Below, piece by piece: positions 7,803-18,534 of a DNA stretch of 64,000 nt (its first letter is position 1; every line of letters starts with the position of its first letter). The translations under genes were made by a program, and so were the position numbers. The stretch lies in NCBI GenBank assembly GCA_965276005.1, contig OZ254962.1, positions 1,240,001 through 1,304,000 of the forward strand, written 5' to 3'. This DNA comes from G965232465 sp965276005. Its GTDB lineage: Bacteria; Pseudomonadota; Alphaproteobacteria; JAQWUY01. Under the pieces are notes generated by a model. That model did not search any database and was not told the DNA's origin. It was given only the letters and a program-made list of their open reading frames with translations.

Positions 7803-10505
7803 ATGTTAAAAATTTCAAAAATAATAGGTATAGGTTTTATTTCGCTGTTGCTGTCCGCCTGTGTCGACAGTAAGGGCGGTGGCAACAGTCCCAGTAACGA
7901 ATCCATCAGAGATACAGGTGACCTAAATACTGACGGCGGCGGAAATAACGGTGGCGGCGGAAATAACGGCGGCGGTGGAAACAACGGCGGCGGTGGAAAC
8001 AACGGTGGCGGTGGAAACAACGGCGGCGGTGGAAACAACGGCGGCGGCGGAAACAACGGCGGCGGCGGAAATAACGGCGGCGGCGACTCCGATGACGATG
8101 GCGACTCTGATAGCGGTGGAAGTTCCAGCAACGGTGTTGTTTGTGCCAGCGATGGCGAAACCCGTACTTATCAACCGCATCAAATCGCCTCAGGTGCCAA
8201 TCTTGTAGCCTGTGATGGGACGGGACAAAAAATCGCTATTCTAGAAAGCAAAAGCGTATACGCAAATAACGGCGAATACCGCAACCGTATCGAATATGGC
8301 TTGCATGTAAAAGGCGGTGCAACAAAACGGGTTTCCCGTATTACCCCCCCATCATCGCAACCATCGAATGACCCTGAGGCCGATCATGCGGATATGGTCA
8401 CCTCTATTGCCATTGGCAAGACATTCGGCATCGCCCGCAAAGCGACAGCCGTCGGCTATAATTGGCAATTTGACAACACGGGTACAGGCACCGGTGCAGC
8501 TACCGACGATCACATCGAACTGGGCAGGGTATACAGCGATGCAAAAACCCGTAACTTGGTTGCCCTAAACAACAGCTGGGCTTCAACGCTACACGCAGAA
8601 GAAACCCGCACCAAAAACGGATACAATGACGATGCCATAAAACGAATCGAAGCCGCATCATTCTCATTGGGGGTAGATGAGGACAAAGATGGTAGTGTAA
8701 CAGATGACGGTGTATTCTTCATAATGGGTAAGAGTAAGTGTTCCGAATATAGAAAATACCTACAGCACGCCAAAAATGGACTACAAGTATATACAAATTA
8801 CGATAATACAAATTACCGCATATCGTTACAAGAATTGCAATCAAATTATGATGCCAAGTGCAAGGGCGGGTATTCCCCCTATGCCGATCGCAGTGTATAC
8901 GAAAAATACATCGGGGCGGACTTTATCCAACAAATCGAAGCCGACAAAGACAACGACCGGGACGCCCCCATATGGGTATGGGCGGCAAGCAATAGCAACG
9001 AAGAAAACGGATCGTTATTGGCATCCCTACCGGCAACAATTCGCAAAGCAGAAGACTATTGGTTATCTGTGGTCGCTACCAAATATACAGGGGGACAATA
9101 CCGACATGCGGACTATTCATCGAAATGCGGACAGGCTAAAGCGTATTGTTTAACCGCTGTATCAGACGGATCGAATCATGTTGCTTTTAATGACAGAGAA
9201 TACGAAAATGGTGGCACCTCAGGGGCGGCACCGTCCGTAACCGGCGGGCTAGCGGTAATAAAACAGAAATTTCCAAAAAGAGATCGCCGCTGGGCAAGAA
9301 AGCGGATGCTGGCAACCGCATCGCACACCACCGCCGATGGCAAAAAGTTGCGGGACAAAGACGGTAATGTCGTTAACCCCGATGCAAAAGGATATTCAGA
9401 TATATTCGGCAGGGGCATTATGCGTCTGGACTTGGCACTCAAACCCGTAGGGCGGAGCTCTTTATCCGTATCAGGAGCAAGCTTAGGCAAATCACAAAAG
9501 TACCTTGTACAAAACAGCATGGTAAAATCATCGCCCATATTTGGCGATGGCATTAAAAACGGATTGTCAACTATTACCGCCAAAAAATTCGACAGCATGG
9601 GGGCAGACTTCGACTACAACATGGGCGATAAAGTCTACACAACCACAAACGCCACTGTATCGACATTTTTTAACTTCGATGGCAAAAATGTATCTTACAC
9701 CCCTACCCTTGCACCCATTGGCAACAGTAAACTGGCATTTGTCGATACAAAACCCCATCGCTTTAAAAACTTTACCTACACAGAACAAACCATGCCATTT
9801 ATGCCACAGGTACAAAATCGGAAATCTAAACCGTTGTACATGTCATACGCATATGGTGAAGACAAAGCCATAAACATAAGTATACCTAGTCGCACGGACG
9901 GCAAACAAAGCGACTCCATGTCGTTACAATTTGTATATGGCAAGCTGTCCCCAAGCCGTACATATGGCACTGCACACAGTGTCGGACTACACACCGAACA
10001 AGGCACGGTTTTAGGCAGTACTTTTCAAGGGGCGTATGGCGGTATAGGTCGCACCAACACCGCTTATGTAACCCGCACCACCCACCGTCAATGGGGCGAT
10101 TGGAATGTCCGTTACAATTCTGTATTCGGGGCAACCACCAGCAACGGTGTTGGCGGTCGTAGCATACAAAATATATCCGGGCTGCTGTCCAGCAGTTTTA
10201 GTATGATTGCCGAAAAACAATACAACGCTGGACAATTAGGTTTTGCCCTGTATCAACCGCTACGGGTCGAGCAAGGCAGTATGGATGTGTCGTTTGTGTC
10301 TGATATTGACACCAACATGCAGCTATCTTACGACACCAAAGCAGTAAACATCACCCCTAGTGGCAGACAGGTATCGTTCGAGGCGTACTATGATTTTGCC
10401 AATAGCCCGTTTACCATCAAAACCCACTTCAGCAAAGACAAACACCACATCAAAGGCAATGACGATACCACCGTGTTACTGCGGTATTTCAAGGCTTTTA
10501 AATAA
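7803..10505 (+). CDS. Subtilisin-like (S8) lipoprotein autotransporter, array copy 1
   Basis: 900 residues. Signal peptide with lipobox LSAC (Cys20), so it should be diacylated by Lgt and anchored by lipid; position +2 is Val, giving no inner-membrane retention signal. A tether of about eight GGGGNN units follows, then the S8 domain. His195 is in HADMV (family HGTHV), Asn397 in WAASN is the oxyanion position, and Ser473 is in GTSGAAP. The Asp position of the triad is Glu148 (AILES). A long insert between His and Ser carries conserved cysteines (CSEY, CKGGY, C-x6-C). The last 350 or so residues are rich in alternating polar/aromatic strands and end LLRYFKAFK, as expected of an outer-membrane barrel. 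The architecture resembles NalP of Neisseria and SphB1 of Bordetella. It has the most divergent signal peptide and linker of the six, and is the likely operon leader. Confidence 0.8.
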   Translation: MLKISKIIGIGFISLLLSACVDSKGGGNSPSNESIRDTGDLNTDGGGNNGGGGNNGGGGNNGGGGNNGGGGNNGGGGNNGGGGNNGGGGNNGGGDSDDDGDSDSGGSSSNGVVCASDGETRTYQPHQIASGANLVACDGTGQKIAILESKSVYANNGEYRNRIEYGLHVKGGATKRVSRITPPSSQPSNDPEADHADMVTSIAIGKTFGIARKATAVGYNWQFDNTGTGTGAATDDHIELGRVYSDAKTRNLVALNNSWASTLHAEETRTKNGYNDDAIKRIEAASFSLGVDEDKDGSVTDDGVFFIMGKSKCSEYRKYLQHAKNGLQVYTNYDNTNYRISLQELQSNYDAKCKGGYSPYADRSVYEKYIGADFIQQIEADKDNDRDAPIWVWAASNSNEENGSLLASLPATIRKAEDYWLSVVATKYTGGQYRHADYSSKCGQAKAYCLTAVSDGSNHVAFNDREYENGGTSGAAPSVTGGLAVIKQKFPKRDRRWARKRMLATASHTTADGKKLRDKDGNVVNPDAKGYSDIFGRGIMRLDLALKPVGRSSLSVSGASLGKSQKYLVQNSMVKSSPIFGDGIKNGLSTITAKKFDSMGADFDYNMGDKVYTTTNATVSTFFNFDGKNVSYTPTLAPIGNSKLAFVDTKPHRFKNFTYTEQTMPFMPQVQNRKSKPLYMSYAYGEDKAINISIPSRTDGKQSDSMSLQFVYGKLSPSRTYGTAHSVGLHTEQGTVLGSTFQGAYGGIGRTNTAYVTRTTHRQWGDWNVRYNSVFGATTSNGVGGRSIQNISGLLSSSFSMIAEKQYNAGQLGFALYQPLRVEQGSMDVSFVSDIDTNMQLSYDTKAVNITPSGRQVSFEAYYDFANSPFTIKTHFSKDKHHIKGNDDTTVLLRYFKAFK
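7933..8086 (+). repeat. In-frame 18-bp minisatellite encoding GGGGNN units (copy 1)
   Basis: About eight near-identical 18-bp units (GGCGGCGGAAACAAC-like) code for the Gly/Asn tether after the lipidated cysteine. Units are multiples of three bases, so unit gain or loss changes tether length without breaking the frame. Confidence 0.85.
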
Positions 10506-10518
10506 AGGAGATAACACG

Positions 10519-13284
10519 ATGTTAAAAATATCAAGAATTATAACTATAAGCTTTATGGCTGTACTGTTAGTCGCCTGTGCAGACGGTGGCGGTGGGGCAT
10601 CTCCGACAACCAACAGCGAATCCAACAGGGAGGCTGGTGGCGGAAACTCCGGCGGTGGCAACACGGATGGCGACAACGGCGGCAACAACGGCGGCAACAA
10701 TGGCGGCAATAACGGCGACAACAATGGCGACAACAATGGCGGCAATAATGGCGGCAATAATGGCGGCAATAATGGCGGCAATAATGGCGGCAATAATGGC
10801 GGCAATAATGGCGGCAACAACGGCGGCAACAATGGCGGCAATAATGGCGGCGACGGAGATTCTGATAATGACGGCGACTCTGACGGCGGCGAAAATACGG
10901 ACAGCGGCGGCAGTTCTAGTAACGGTATTGTTTGTGCTAGCGATGGCGAAACCCGTACTTATCAACCGCATCAAATTGCCTCAGGTGCCAATCTTATAGC
11001 CTGTGATGGAACGGGGCAGAAAATCGCTATTCTGGAAGGCGGGGCATTACAAAACACCCAATCCGAATATAAAGACAGAATCGAACTGGGCATAACAGTC
11101 AAGAACGGAGATTCCCCGGCAAACAACAACCAACCTTTGACCGCTCCCACTAAGCGGGACAATCATGCGGATATGGTGGCGTCTATTGCCATTGGCAAGA
11201 CATACGGCATCGCCCGCAAAGCAGGGGCGGTATCATATGTTTATGACAGTTCTAACGATGGTAAGGATTTTAACCACTACGATTTAGGTGGTATTTACAC
11301 GGATATAAAAAACCGTTCTGTAGTCGCCATTAACAACAGCTGGGGAACAACTCTAAATTTTGAACGCTTAATGGATGACGAAGGCTATACAGAGGCACAA
11401 GCAGAAAAACTTGGCAGTGCCAAGAATCAATTAGGAATCGAGGAACAAAGTGATGGCAATACCCGTATCCGTTGGTCACTTGGCATTTTTCAACCTAATT
11501 GTACAATGTATAATACCCATTTGCAATATATACGAGAGGGCAAAAAAGTATATGCTAGAGTATATGAGTCAGGGGGCGATGCAGACAACAAACGCCTCAG
11601 CGAAGCAGAATTACAAAAAGTGTACGACTTGATGTGTAAAGGCGGATACACCCCCGAAATCACCCGTGCCGTATACGAAGACTATATCGGGGCGGACTTC
11701 ATCCAAAAAATTGAGGCGGACAAAGACAACGACCGGGACGCCCCCATATGGGTATGGGCAACGGGCAACCAAAACGAAGAAAATCCCGACCTACTGGCAT
11801 CCGTCCCATCAAAAATATCTAAGGCAGAAGACTACTGGTTGTCCGTAGTTGCCATTGAGTATCTCAGCGACGAAACCCAATACAGACATACAACCTATTC
11901 GTCAAAATGTGGACAAGCCCGCAGGTACTGTTTGGGTGCCGTAGCCGATGGGTCTAACCACATTCGAGAGGGTGCAGAAAAAGAAAACGGCGGCACCTCA
12001 GGGGCGGCACCATCGGTAACCGCTGGGCTGGCGGTGATAAAACAAAAATTTCCAACAAGAGATCGCCGCTGGGCAAGAAAACGCATGCTGGCAACCGCAT
12101 CGCACACCACCGCCGATGGCAAAAAGTTGCGAGACAGAGACGGTAACATCGTTACCCCCAATGCACAAGGATACTCAAACATATTCGGCAGGGGCATTAT
12201 GCGTCTGGACTTGGCACTTAAACCCGTAGGGCGGAGCTCCTTATCCGTATCAGGGGCAAGCTTAGGCAAATCACAAAAGTACCTTGTACAAAACAGCATG
12301 GTAAAATCATCGCCCATATTTGGCGATGGCATTAAAAACGGATTGTCAACTATTACCGCCAAAAAATTCGACAGCATGGGGGCAGACTTCGACTACAACA
12401 TGGGCGATAAAGTCTACACAACAACAAACGCCACCGTATCGACATTTTTTAACTTCGATGGCAAAAATGTATCCTATACCCCGACCGTTGCACCCATTGG
12501 CAACAGCAACCTAGCATTTGTCGATACAAAACCGCATCGCTTTAAAAACTTTACCTACACAGAACAAACCATGCCGTTTATGCCACAGGTACAAAATCAA
12601 AAATCTAAACCGTTGTACATGTCATACGCATACGGGGAAGACAAAGCCATAAACATAAGTATACCCAATCGCACAGACGGCAAACAAAGCGACTCTATGT
12701 CGTTACAATTTGTATATGGCAAGCTGTCCCCAAGCCGTACATATGGCACTGCACACAGTGTCGGATTGCATACAGAACAAGGCACGGTGTTAGGCAGCAC
12801 TTTTCAAGGGGCGTATGGTGGTATAGGTCGCACCAACACCGCTTATGTAACCCGCACCACCCATCGCCAATGGGGCAATTGGAATGTCCGTTACAATTCT
12901 GTATTCGGGGCAACCACCAGCAACGGTGTGGGCGGTCGTAGCATACAAAATATATCCGGGCTGCTGTCCAGCAGCTTTAGTATGATTGCCGAAAAACAAT
13001 ACAACACCGGACAACTAGGTTTTGCCCTGTATCAACCGCTACGGGTCGAGCAAGGCAGTATGGATGTGTCGTTCGTGTCTGATATTGACAGCAACATGCA
13101 GCTATCTTACGACACCAAAGCTATAAACATCACCCCTAGTGGCAGACAGCTATCGTTTGAGGCATACTATGATTTTGCCAACAGCCCGTTTACTGTCAAA
13201 ACCCACTTCAGCAAAGACAAACACCACATCAAAGGCAATGACGATACCACCGTGTTACTGCGGTATTTTAAGGCTTTCAAATAA
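10519..13284 (+). CDS. Subtilisin-like (S8) lipoprotein autotransporter, array copy 2
   Basis: 921 residues from ATG 10519. AAGGAG at 10505-10510 overlaps the stop of copy 1, leaving a 13-base gap; an in-frame extension 53 codons upstream lies inside copy 1 and lacks a signal peptide, so it is rejected. Signal peptide with lipobox LVAC (Cys20). The tether is the longest of the array, made of 12-bp units coding GGNN or GDNN. S8 features: Glu in AILEGG at the Asp position, His in HADMVASIAIG, Asn in WATGN, Ser in GTSGAAP. The C-terminal barrel-like domain is nearly identical to copies 1 and 3 (KPVGRSS... type). Probably an outer-membrane-anchored surface protease or a proteolytically weakened adhesin. 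Confidence 0.8.
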   Translation: MLKISRIITISFMAVLLVACADGGGGASPTTNSESNREAGGGNSGGGNTDGDNGGNNGGNNGGNNGDNNGDNNGGNNGGNNGGNNGGNNGGNNGGNNGGNNGGNNGGNNGGDGDSDNDGDSDGGENTDSGGSSSNGIVCASDGETRTYQPHQIASGANLIACDGTGQKIAILEGGALQNTQSEYKDRIELGITVKNGDSPANNNQPLTAPTKRDNHADMVASIAIGKTYGIARKAGAVSYVYDSSNDGKDFNHYDLGGIYTDIKNRSVVAINNSWGTTLNFERLMDDEGYTEAQAEKLGSAKNQLGIEEQSDGNTRIRWSLGIFQPNCTMYNTHLQYIREGKKVYARVYESGGDADNKRLSEAELQKVYDLMCKGGYTPEITRAVYEDYIGADFIQKIEADKDNDRDAPIWVWATGNQNEENPDLLASVPSKISKAEDYWLSVVAIEYLSDETQYRHTTYSSKCGQARRYCLGAVADGSNHIREGAEKENGGTSGAAPSVTAGLAVIKQKFPTRDRRWARKRMLATASHTTADGKKLRDRDGNIVTPNAQGYSNIFGRGIMRLDLALKPVGRSSLSVSGASLGKSQKYLVQNSMVKSSPIFGDGIKNGLSTITAKKFDSMGADFDYNMGDKVYTTTNATVSTFFNFDGKNVSYTPTVAPIGNSNLAFVDTKPHRFKNFTYTEQTMPFMPQVQNQKSKPLYMSYAYGEDKAINISIPNRTDGKQSDSMSLQFVYGKLSPSRTYGTAHSVGLHTEQGTVLGSTFQGAYGGIGRTNTAYVTRTTHRQWGNWNVRYNSVFGATTSNGVGGRSIQNISGLLSSSFSMIAEKQYNTGQLGFALYQPLRVEQGSMDVSFVSDIDSNMQLSYDTKAINITPSGRQLSFEAYYDFANSPFTVKTHFSKDKHHIKGNDDTTVLLRYFKAFK
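10672..10852 (+). repeat. In-frame 12-bp minisatellite encoding GGNN/GDNN units (copy 2)
   Basis: About fifteen 12-bp units. The central block of GGCGGCAATAAT-type units is almost perfectly identical, which suggests recent expansion by slippage or recombination. Confidence 0.85.
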
Positions 13285-13297
13285 AGGAAATAAACCT

Positions 13298-15895
13298 ATG
13301 TTAAAAATTATGTCCATACCCAAAATTATAACCATAGGTTTTATAACCATGTTTCTGGTCGCCTGTGCAGACGGGGGCGGCGGGGCATCGCCAACAACCA
13401 ACAGCGAATCCAATCGGGAGGCTGGTGGCGGCAGTTCTAGTGGCGGTGGCAACGGCGGCGGCGGTAACAATGGCGGCGGCGAAAACAACGGCGGCGGCGG
13501 AGATAACGGGGGCGGCGGAAATAATGGTGGCAACAATGGTGGCAACAACGGGGGCGGTAACCCTGATAGCGGTGTTGTTTGTGCCAGCGATGGGGAATCC
13601 CGTACTTATAAACCGCATCAAACCGCCTCAGGTGCCAACCTTATATCCTGTGATGGGGCGGGGCAGAAAATCGCTATATTAGAAAATGCAGCATTGGAAA
13701 ACACCCAACTCGAATATAAAGACAGAATCGAACTGGGCATAACAGTCAAGGGCGGTGATGCCCCTGTAGACAACAACCAACCCTTATCCACCCCCAGCGG
13801 ACGGGATCCCCATGCGGATATGGTGGCAAATATTGCCATAGGCAAAACATATGGCATAGCCCGCAAAGCACGGGCGATAACATACGCTTATGAAATTAGT
13901 GGCGAATCTGCTGTCAAAGACCGCCTCCATCTCGATTTAGGCGGCATTTACACGCATATAAAAGACCGCTCTGTAGTCGCCATTAACAACAGCTGGGGGA
14001 CAGATATAGACTTCCATCGGCTGATAGATGACGAAGGCTATACAGAGACACAAGCACTCAAGCTTTACTATGCCCAGTTTCAATTAAAAGTCGGTATAAA
14101 TGGCAATCTAAGTACCACAATTTTGGGACAAAAATGCCCATTCTATAACGAATATTTACAATATATACAAGAGGGCAAAGAAGTATATAACAGCAGAAAC
14201 CAACGCCTCAGCGAAGCAGAATTACAAAAAGTATACGACTTACTATGTAAAGGCGGCTACACCCCCGAAATAACCCGTGCCGTGTATAAAGACTATATCG
14301 GGGCGGACTTCATCCAAAAAATCGAAGCGGACAAAGACAACGACCGGGACGCCCCCATATGGGTGTGGGCAGCAGGCAATGAAAACGAAGAAAACGGATC
14401 GTTATTAACAACCACACCATCGAAGATACCAAAGGCAGAAGACTACTGGCTGTCCGTAGTTGCCATTAACTACGAAACTGCCAACAGCCAATACAAACAT
14501 GCGTACTATTCGTCAAAATGTGGAAAAGCCTACAGGTACTGTTTGGGTGCCGTAGCAAATACGGGAAAGTATAGCGGCATTAGCGGGGAAACAAACAGCA
14601 GCGGTACCTCAGCAGCGACACCATTGGTAACCGCTGGGCTGGCGGTGATAAAACAAAAATTTCCAACCAGAGATCGCCGCTGGGCAAGAAAGCGCATGCT
14701 GGCAACTGCATCGCACACCACCGCCGATGGCAAACAGCTGCGGGACGAAGACGGTAATGTCGTTATCCCCGATGCACAAGGATACTCAGATATATTCGGC
14801 AGGGGCATTATGCGTCTAGACTTGGCACTTAAACCCGTAGGATCGACCTCCTTATCCGTATCAGGGGCAAGCTTAGGCAAATCACAAAAGTACCTTGTAC
14901 AAGACAGCATGGTAAAATCATCGCCCATATTTGGCGATGGCATCAAAAACGGATTGTCAACTATTACCGCCAAAAAATTCGATAGCATGGGGGCAGACTT
15001 CGACTACAACTTGGGCGATAAAGCCTATACGACAACAAACACCACCGTATCGACATTTTTTAACTTCGATGGCAAAAATGTATCTTACACCCCGACCGTT
15101 GCACCCATTGGCAACAGTAAACTGGCATTTGTCGATACAAAACCGCATCGCTTTAAAAACTTTACCTACACAGAACAAACCATGCCGTTTATGCCACAAG
15201 CACAAAATCAAAAATCTAAACCGTTGTACATGTCATACGCATACGGGGAAGACAAAGCCATAAACATAAGTATACCTAGTCGCACGGACGGCAAACAAAG
15301 CGACTCCCTGTCGTTACAATTTGTATATGGCAAGCTGTCCCCAAGCCGTACATATGGCACTGCACACAGTGTCGGATTGCATACAGAACAAGGCACGGTT
15401 TTAGGCAGCACTTTTCAAGGGGCGTATGGTGGTATAGGTCGCACCAACACCGCTTATGTAACCCGCACCACCCATCGCCAATGGGGCGATTGGAATGTCC
15501 GTTATAATTCTGTATTCGGAGCAACCACCAGTGACGGTGTAGGCGGTCGTAGCATACAAAATATATCCGGGCTGCTGTCCAGCAGTTTTAGTATGATTGC
15601 CGAAAAACAATACAACGCTGGACAACTAGGTTTTGCCCTGTACCAACCGTTACGGGTCGAGCAAGGCAGTATGGATGTGTCGTTCGTATCTGATATTGAC
15701 AGCAAAATGCAGCTATCTTACGACACCAAAGCAGTAAACATCACCCCTAGTGGCAGACAGGTATCGTTTGAGGCGTACTATGATTTTGCCAATAGCCCGT
15801 TTACTTTCAAAACCCACTTTAGCAAAGACAAACACCACATCAAAGGCAATGACGATACCACCGTGTTACTGCGGTATTTCAAGGCTTTTAAATAA
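13298..15895 (+). CDS. Subtilisin-like (S8) lipoprotein autotransporter, array copy 3
   Basis: 865 residues from ATG 13298, 13 bases after the stop of copy 2, with AAAGGAAA as ribosome-binding site. The signal peptide is of the second type (begins MLKIMSIPKII; lipobox LVAC, Cys23). Tether of mixed GGGGNN/GGNN units. S8 features: Glu in AILENA, His in HADMVANIAIG, Asn in WAAGN; the nucleophile motif reads GTSAATP instead of GTSGAAP, with Ser retained. The insert region with cysteines is shortened. The C-terminal domain is close to copies 1 and 2. Confidence 0.8.
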   Translation: MLKIMSIPKIITIGFITMFLVACADGGGGASPTTNSESNREAGGGSSSGGGNGGGGNNGGGENNGGGGDNGGGGNNGGNNGGNNGGGNPDSGVVCASDGESRTYKPHQTASGANLISCDGAGQKIAILENAALENTQLEYKDRIELGITVKGGDAPVDNNQPLSTPSGRDPHADMVANIAIGKTYGIARKARAITYAYEISGESAVKDRLHLDLGGIYTHIKDRSVVAINNSWGTDIDFHRLIDDEGYTETQALKLYYAQFQLKVGINGNLSTTILGQKCPFYNEYLQYIQEGKEVYNSRNQRLSEAELQKVYDLLCKGGYTPEITRAVYKDYIGADFIQKIEADKDNDRDAPIWVWAAGNENEENGSLLTTTPSKIPKAEDYWLSVVAINYETANSQYKHAYYSSKCGKAYRYCLGAVANTGKYSGISGETNSSGTSAATPLVTAGLAVIKQKFPTRDRRWARKRMLATASHTTADGKQLRDEDGNVVIPDAQGYSDIFGRGIMRLDLALKPVGSTSLSVSGASLGKSQKYLVQDSMVKSSPIFGDGIKNGLSTITAKKFDSMGADFDYNLGDKAYTTTNTTVSTFFNFDGKNVSYTPTVAPIGNSKLAFVDTKPHRFKNFTYTEQTMPFMPQAQNQKSKPLYMSYAYGEDKAINISIPSRTDGKQSDSLSLQFVYGKLSPSRTYGTAHSVGLHTEQGTVLGSTFQGAYGGIGRTNTAYVTRTTHRQWGDWNVRYNSVFGATTSDGVGGRSIQNISGLLSSSFSMIAEKQYNAGQLGFALYQPLRVEQGSMDVSFVSDIDSKMQLSYDTKAVNITPSGRQVSFEAYYDFANSPFTFKTHFSKDKHHIKGNDDTTVLLRYFKAFK

Positions 15896-15908
15896 AGGAG
15901 ATAACACG

Positions 15909-18521
15909 ATGTTAAAAATATCAAGAATTATAACTCTAAGCTTTATGGCTATATTGTTGGTCGCATGTGCAGACGGCGGCGGTGGGGCATCGCCAACAAC
16001 CAACAGCGAATCTAATAGGGAGGCTGGCGGCGGCAGCTCTAGTGGCGGTGGCAACGGCGGGGGCAACAGCGGGGGTGGAAACAATGGCGGCAACGGCGGC
16101 GGCGAAAATACTGGCGGTGGCGGAAGTTCCAACAACGGTATTGTTTGTGCTAACGATGGGGAATCCCGTACTTATTACGCCCATCAAAAAGCATCGGGTG
16201 TCGATCTTATATCTTCTTGTGATGGGGCGGGACAGAAAATTGCTATTTTAGAGGGCGGGGCGTTGCAAAACACCCCATCGGCATACAAAGACAGAATCGA
16301 ACTGGGCATAAAAACCAAAGGCGGCGATTCCCCTAGTGATAACAATCAAAGATTAACCGCCCCTAGCGAACACACCCCCCATGCGGATATGGTGGCAAGG
16401 ATTGCTATTGGCAACACATACGGTGTCGCCCGCAAGGCAAAGGCTGTGTCATATGTTTATGACTATCCCAACAGGGGTGCCGACCGTGACCACATCGATT
16501 TAGGAGCTATTTACACAGACATAAAAAACCGCTCCGTAGTCGCCATTAACAACAGCTGGGGATCGATTGTCAATGCTCAGCGCCTAAAAGATATAGCAGG
16601 ATACTCAGACGCACAAGTGGAAAAATTGGACTTTTACCGCATGCCCGATGGCAGTACAAGGTGGTATAGTGCATTTATTGCTAAACAGAATGGTGTTCGC
16701 AGGGATTCTAATACTATAGCAGGCAACTGTTCCATGTACAACAAGTATATCGAATACTTGAAAGCGGGGATGCAAGTATATGTAGACACCGATCCGGCAC
16801 CTGAGGATGACGGGCAACTTATCACACAACAAGAATTGCAAAAAATTTACAATATAAGATGTAAAGGCGGATACGCCCCCGAGATTACCCGTGCCGTATA
16901 CGAAGACTATATCGGGGCGGACTTCATCCGCAAAATCGAGGCAGACAACGATAACAACCAAGACGCCCCCATATGGGTATGGGCAGCAAGCAATAGCAAC
17001 GAGGAAAATGGCTCATTACATGCAACTCTACCATCGGTGATAAAAAAGGCAGAAGACTACTGGTTATCGGTGGTCAATATTATATACAACAGTGCCGACA
17101 CCAACGCCCCATACAAAATCGCCGGCGATTCATCACAATGTGGACTAGCCCACAGGTACTGTCTGGGTGCCGTATCCAATAGTGCAAAATATCGTTCTAA
17201 TGTTGATAATGAGGAAAGACAAAGCGGCGGTACTTCAGGGGCGGCACCAAATGTAACCGCTGGGCTGGCGGTAATAAAACAGAAATTCCCATCGAAAGAT
17301 CGCAGGTGGGCAAGAAAACGCATGCTGGCAACCGCATCACACACCACCGCCGACAATAAACAGTTGCGGGACAAAGACGGTAATGTCGTTACCCCCAATG
17401 CAAACGGATATTCAGATATATTCGGCAGGGGCATTATGCGTCTGGATCTGGCAACAAAACCACTGGGGGCGAGTTCTCTGTCCGTATCAGGGGCAAGTTT
17501 AGGTAAGGCACAAACATACCTTGTACGGAACAGCGTTATAAAATCGTCCCCCGTGTTCGGCGATGGAATCAAAAACGGATTGTCAACTATTACCACCAAA
17601 AAATTCGACAGCATGGGGGCAGAATTCGACTACAACATGGGCGACAAAGCCTATACGACAACAAACGCCACCGTATCGACATTTTTTAACTTCGATGGCA
17701 AAAATATATCCTACACCCCAACCTTAGCCCCGATTGGCAATAGTAAACTAGCGTTTGTCGATACAAAACCCCATCGCTTTAAAAACTTTACCTACACGGA
17801 ACAAACCATGCCGTTTATGCCACAGGTAAAAAATCCCAAATCTGAGCCATTGTACATGTCATACGCATACAGCACGGACAAAGCCGTACACATAAGTATA
17901 CCTAGTCGCACGGACGGCAAGCAAAGCGACTCTATGTCGTTACAATTTGTATATGGCAAGCTGTCCCCAAGCCGTACATATGGTACCACCCACAGTGTCG
18001 GACTACACACCGAACAAGGCACGGTTTTAGGCAGTACTTTTCAAGGGGCGTATGGTGGTATAGGTCGCACCAACACCGCTTATGTAACCCGCACCACCCA
18101 TCGTCAATGGGGCGATTGGAATGTCCGTTACAATTCTGTATTCGGGGCAACCACCAGTGACGGTGTGGGCGGTCGTAGCATACAAAATATATCCGGACTC
18201 CTATCCAGCAGTTTTAGTATGATTGCCGAAAAACAATACAACGCTGGACAACTGGGCTTTGCCCTGTACCAACCGTTACGGGTCGAGCAGGGCAGTATGG
18301 ATGTGTCGTTTGTCTCCCGTGTCTACAACAACACTATGGTATCGTACGACACCAAAGCGGTAAACATCACCCCTAGTGGCAGGCAGGTATCGTTTGAGGC
18401 GTACTATGATTTTGCCAACAGCCCGTTTACTGTCAAAACCCACTTCAGCAAAGACAAACACCACATCAAAGGCAATGACGATACCACTGTATTATTGCGG
18501 TATTTCAAGGCTTTCAAATAA
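15909..18521 (+). CDS. Subtilisin-like (S8) lipoprotein autotransporter, array copy 4
   Basis: 870 residues from ATG 15909, 13 bases after copy 3, with AAGGAG. Signal peptide of the first type (MLKISRIITLSF; lipobox LVAC). The tether is short and irregular. S8 features: Glu in AILEGG, His in HADMVARIAIG, Asn in WAASN, Ser in GTSGAAP. From here the C-terminal domain switches to a second allele type (KPLGASS, GKAQTYLVRN, FVSRVYNNTM) shared with copies 5 and 6. The insert between His and Ser is strongly diverged from its neighbours. Confidence 0.8.
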   Translation: MLKISRIITLSFMAILLVACADGGGGASPTTNSESNREAGGGSSSGGGNGGGNSGGGNNGGNGGGENTGGGGSSNNGIVCANDGESRTYYAHQKASGVDLISSCDGAGQKIAILEGGALQNTPSAYKDRIELGIKTKGGDSPSDNNQRLTAPSEHTPHADMVARIAIGNTYGVARKAKAVSYVYDYPNRGADRDHIDLGAIYTDIKNRSVVAINNSWGSIVNAQRLKDIAGYSDAQVEKLDFYRMPDGSTRWYSAFIAKQNGVRRDSNTIAGNCSMYNKYIEYLKAGMQVYVDTDPAPEDDGQLITQQELQKIYNIRCKGGYAPEITRAVYEDYIGADFIRKIEADNDNNQDAPIWVWAASNSNEENGSLHATLPSVIKKAEDYWLSVVNIIYNSADTNAPYKIAGDSSQCGLAHRYCLGAVSNSAKYRSNVDNEERQSGGTSGAAPNVTAGLAVIKQKFPSKDRRWARKRMLATASHTTADNKQLRDKDGNVVTPNANGYSDIFGRGIMRLDLATKPLGASSLSVSGASLGKAQTYLVRNSVIKSSPVFGDGIKNGLSTITTKKFDSMGAEFDYNMGDKAYTTTNATVSTFFNFDGKNISYTPTLAPIGNSKLAFVDTKPHRFKNFTYTEQTMPFMPQVKNPKSEPLYMSYAYSTDKAVHISIPSRTDGKQSDSMSLQFVYGKLSPSRTYGTTHSVGLHTEQGTVLGSTFQGAYGGIGRTNTAYVTRTTHRQWGDWNVRYNSVFGATTSDGVGGRSIQNISGLLSSSFSMIAEKQYNAGQLGFALYQPLRVEQGSMDVSFVSRVYNNTMVSYDTKAVNITPSGRQVSFEAYYDFANSPFTVKTHFSKDKHHIKGNDDTTVLLRYFKAFK

Positions 18522-18534
18522 AGGAAATAAACCC

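Noticed and set aside
7923..8208. Alternative frames rich in Ala/Thr/Val or Pro/Leu over the Gly/Asn tethers
   Set aside because: Products of low-complexity DNA read out of frame.
9176..9598. Frames antisense to the peptidase genes that recur in all six copies
   Set aside because: They repeat only because the genes do; no ribosome-binding site, and content mirrors the sense codons.
10360..10518. Upstream extension of the array genes by 53 codons (also before copies 3-6)
   Set aside because: The extension lies inside the previous gene in another frame. The real starts have a ribosome-binding site and a lipoprotein signal peptide.
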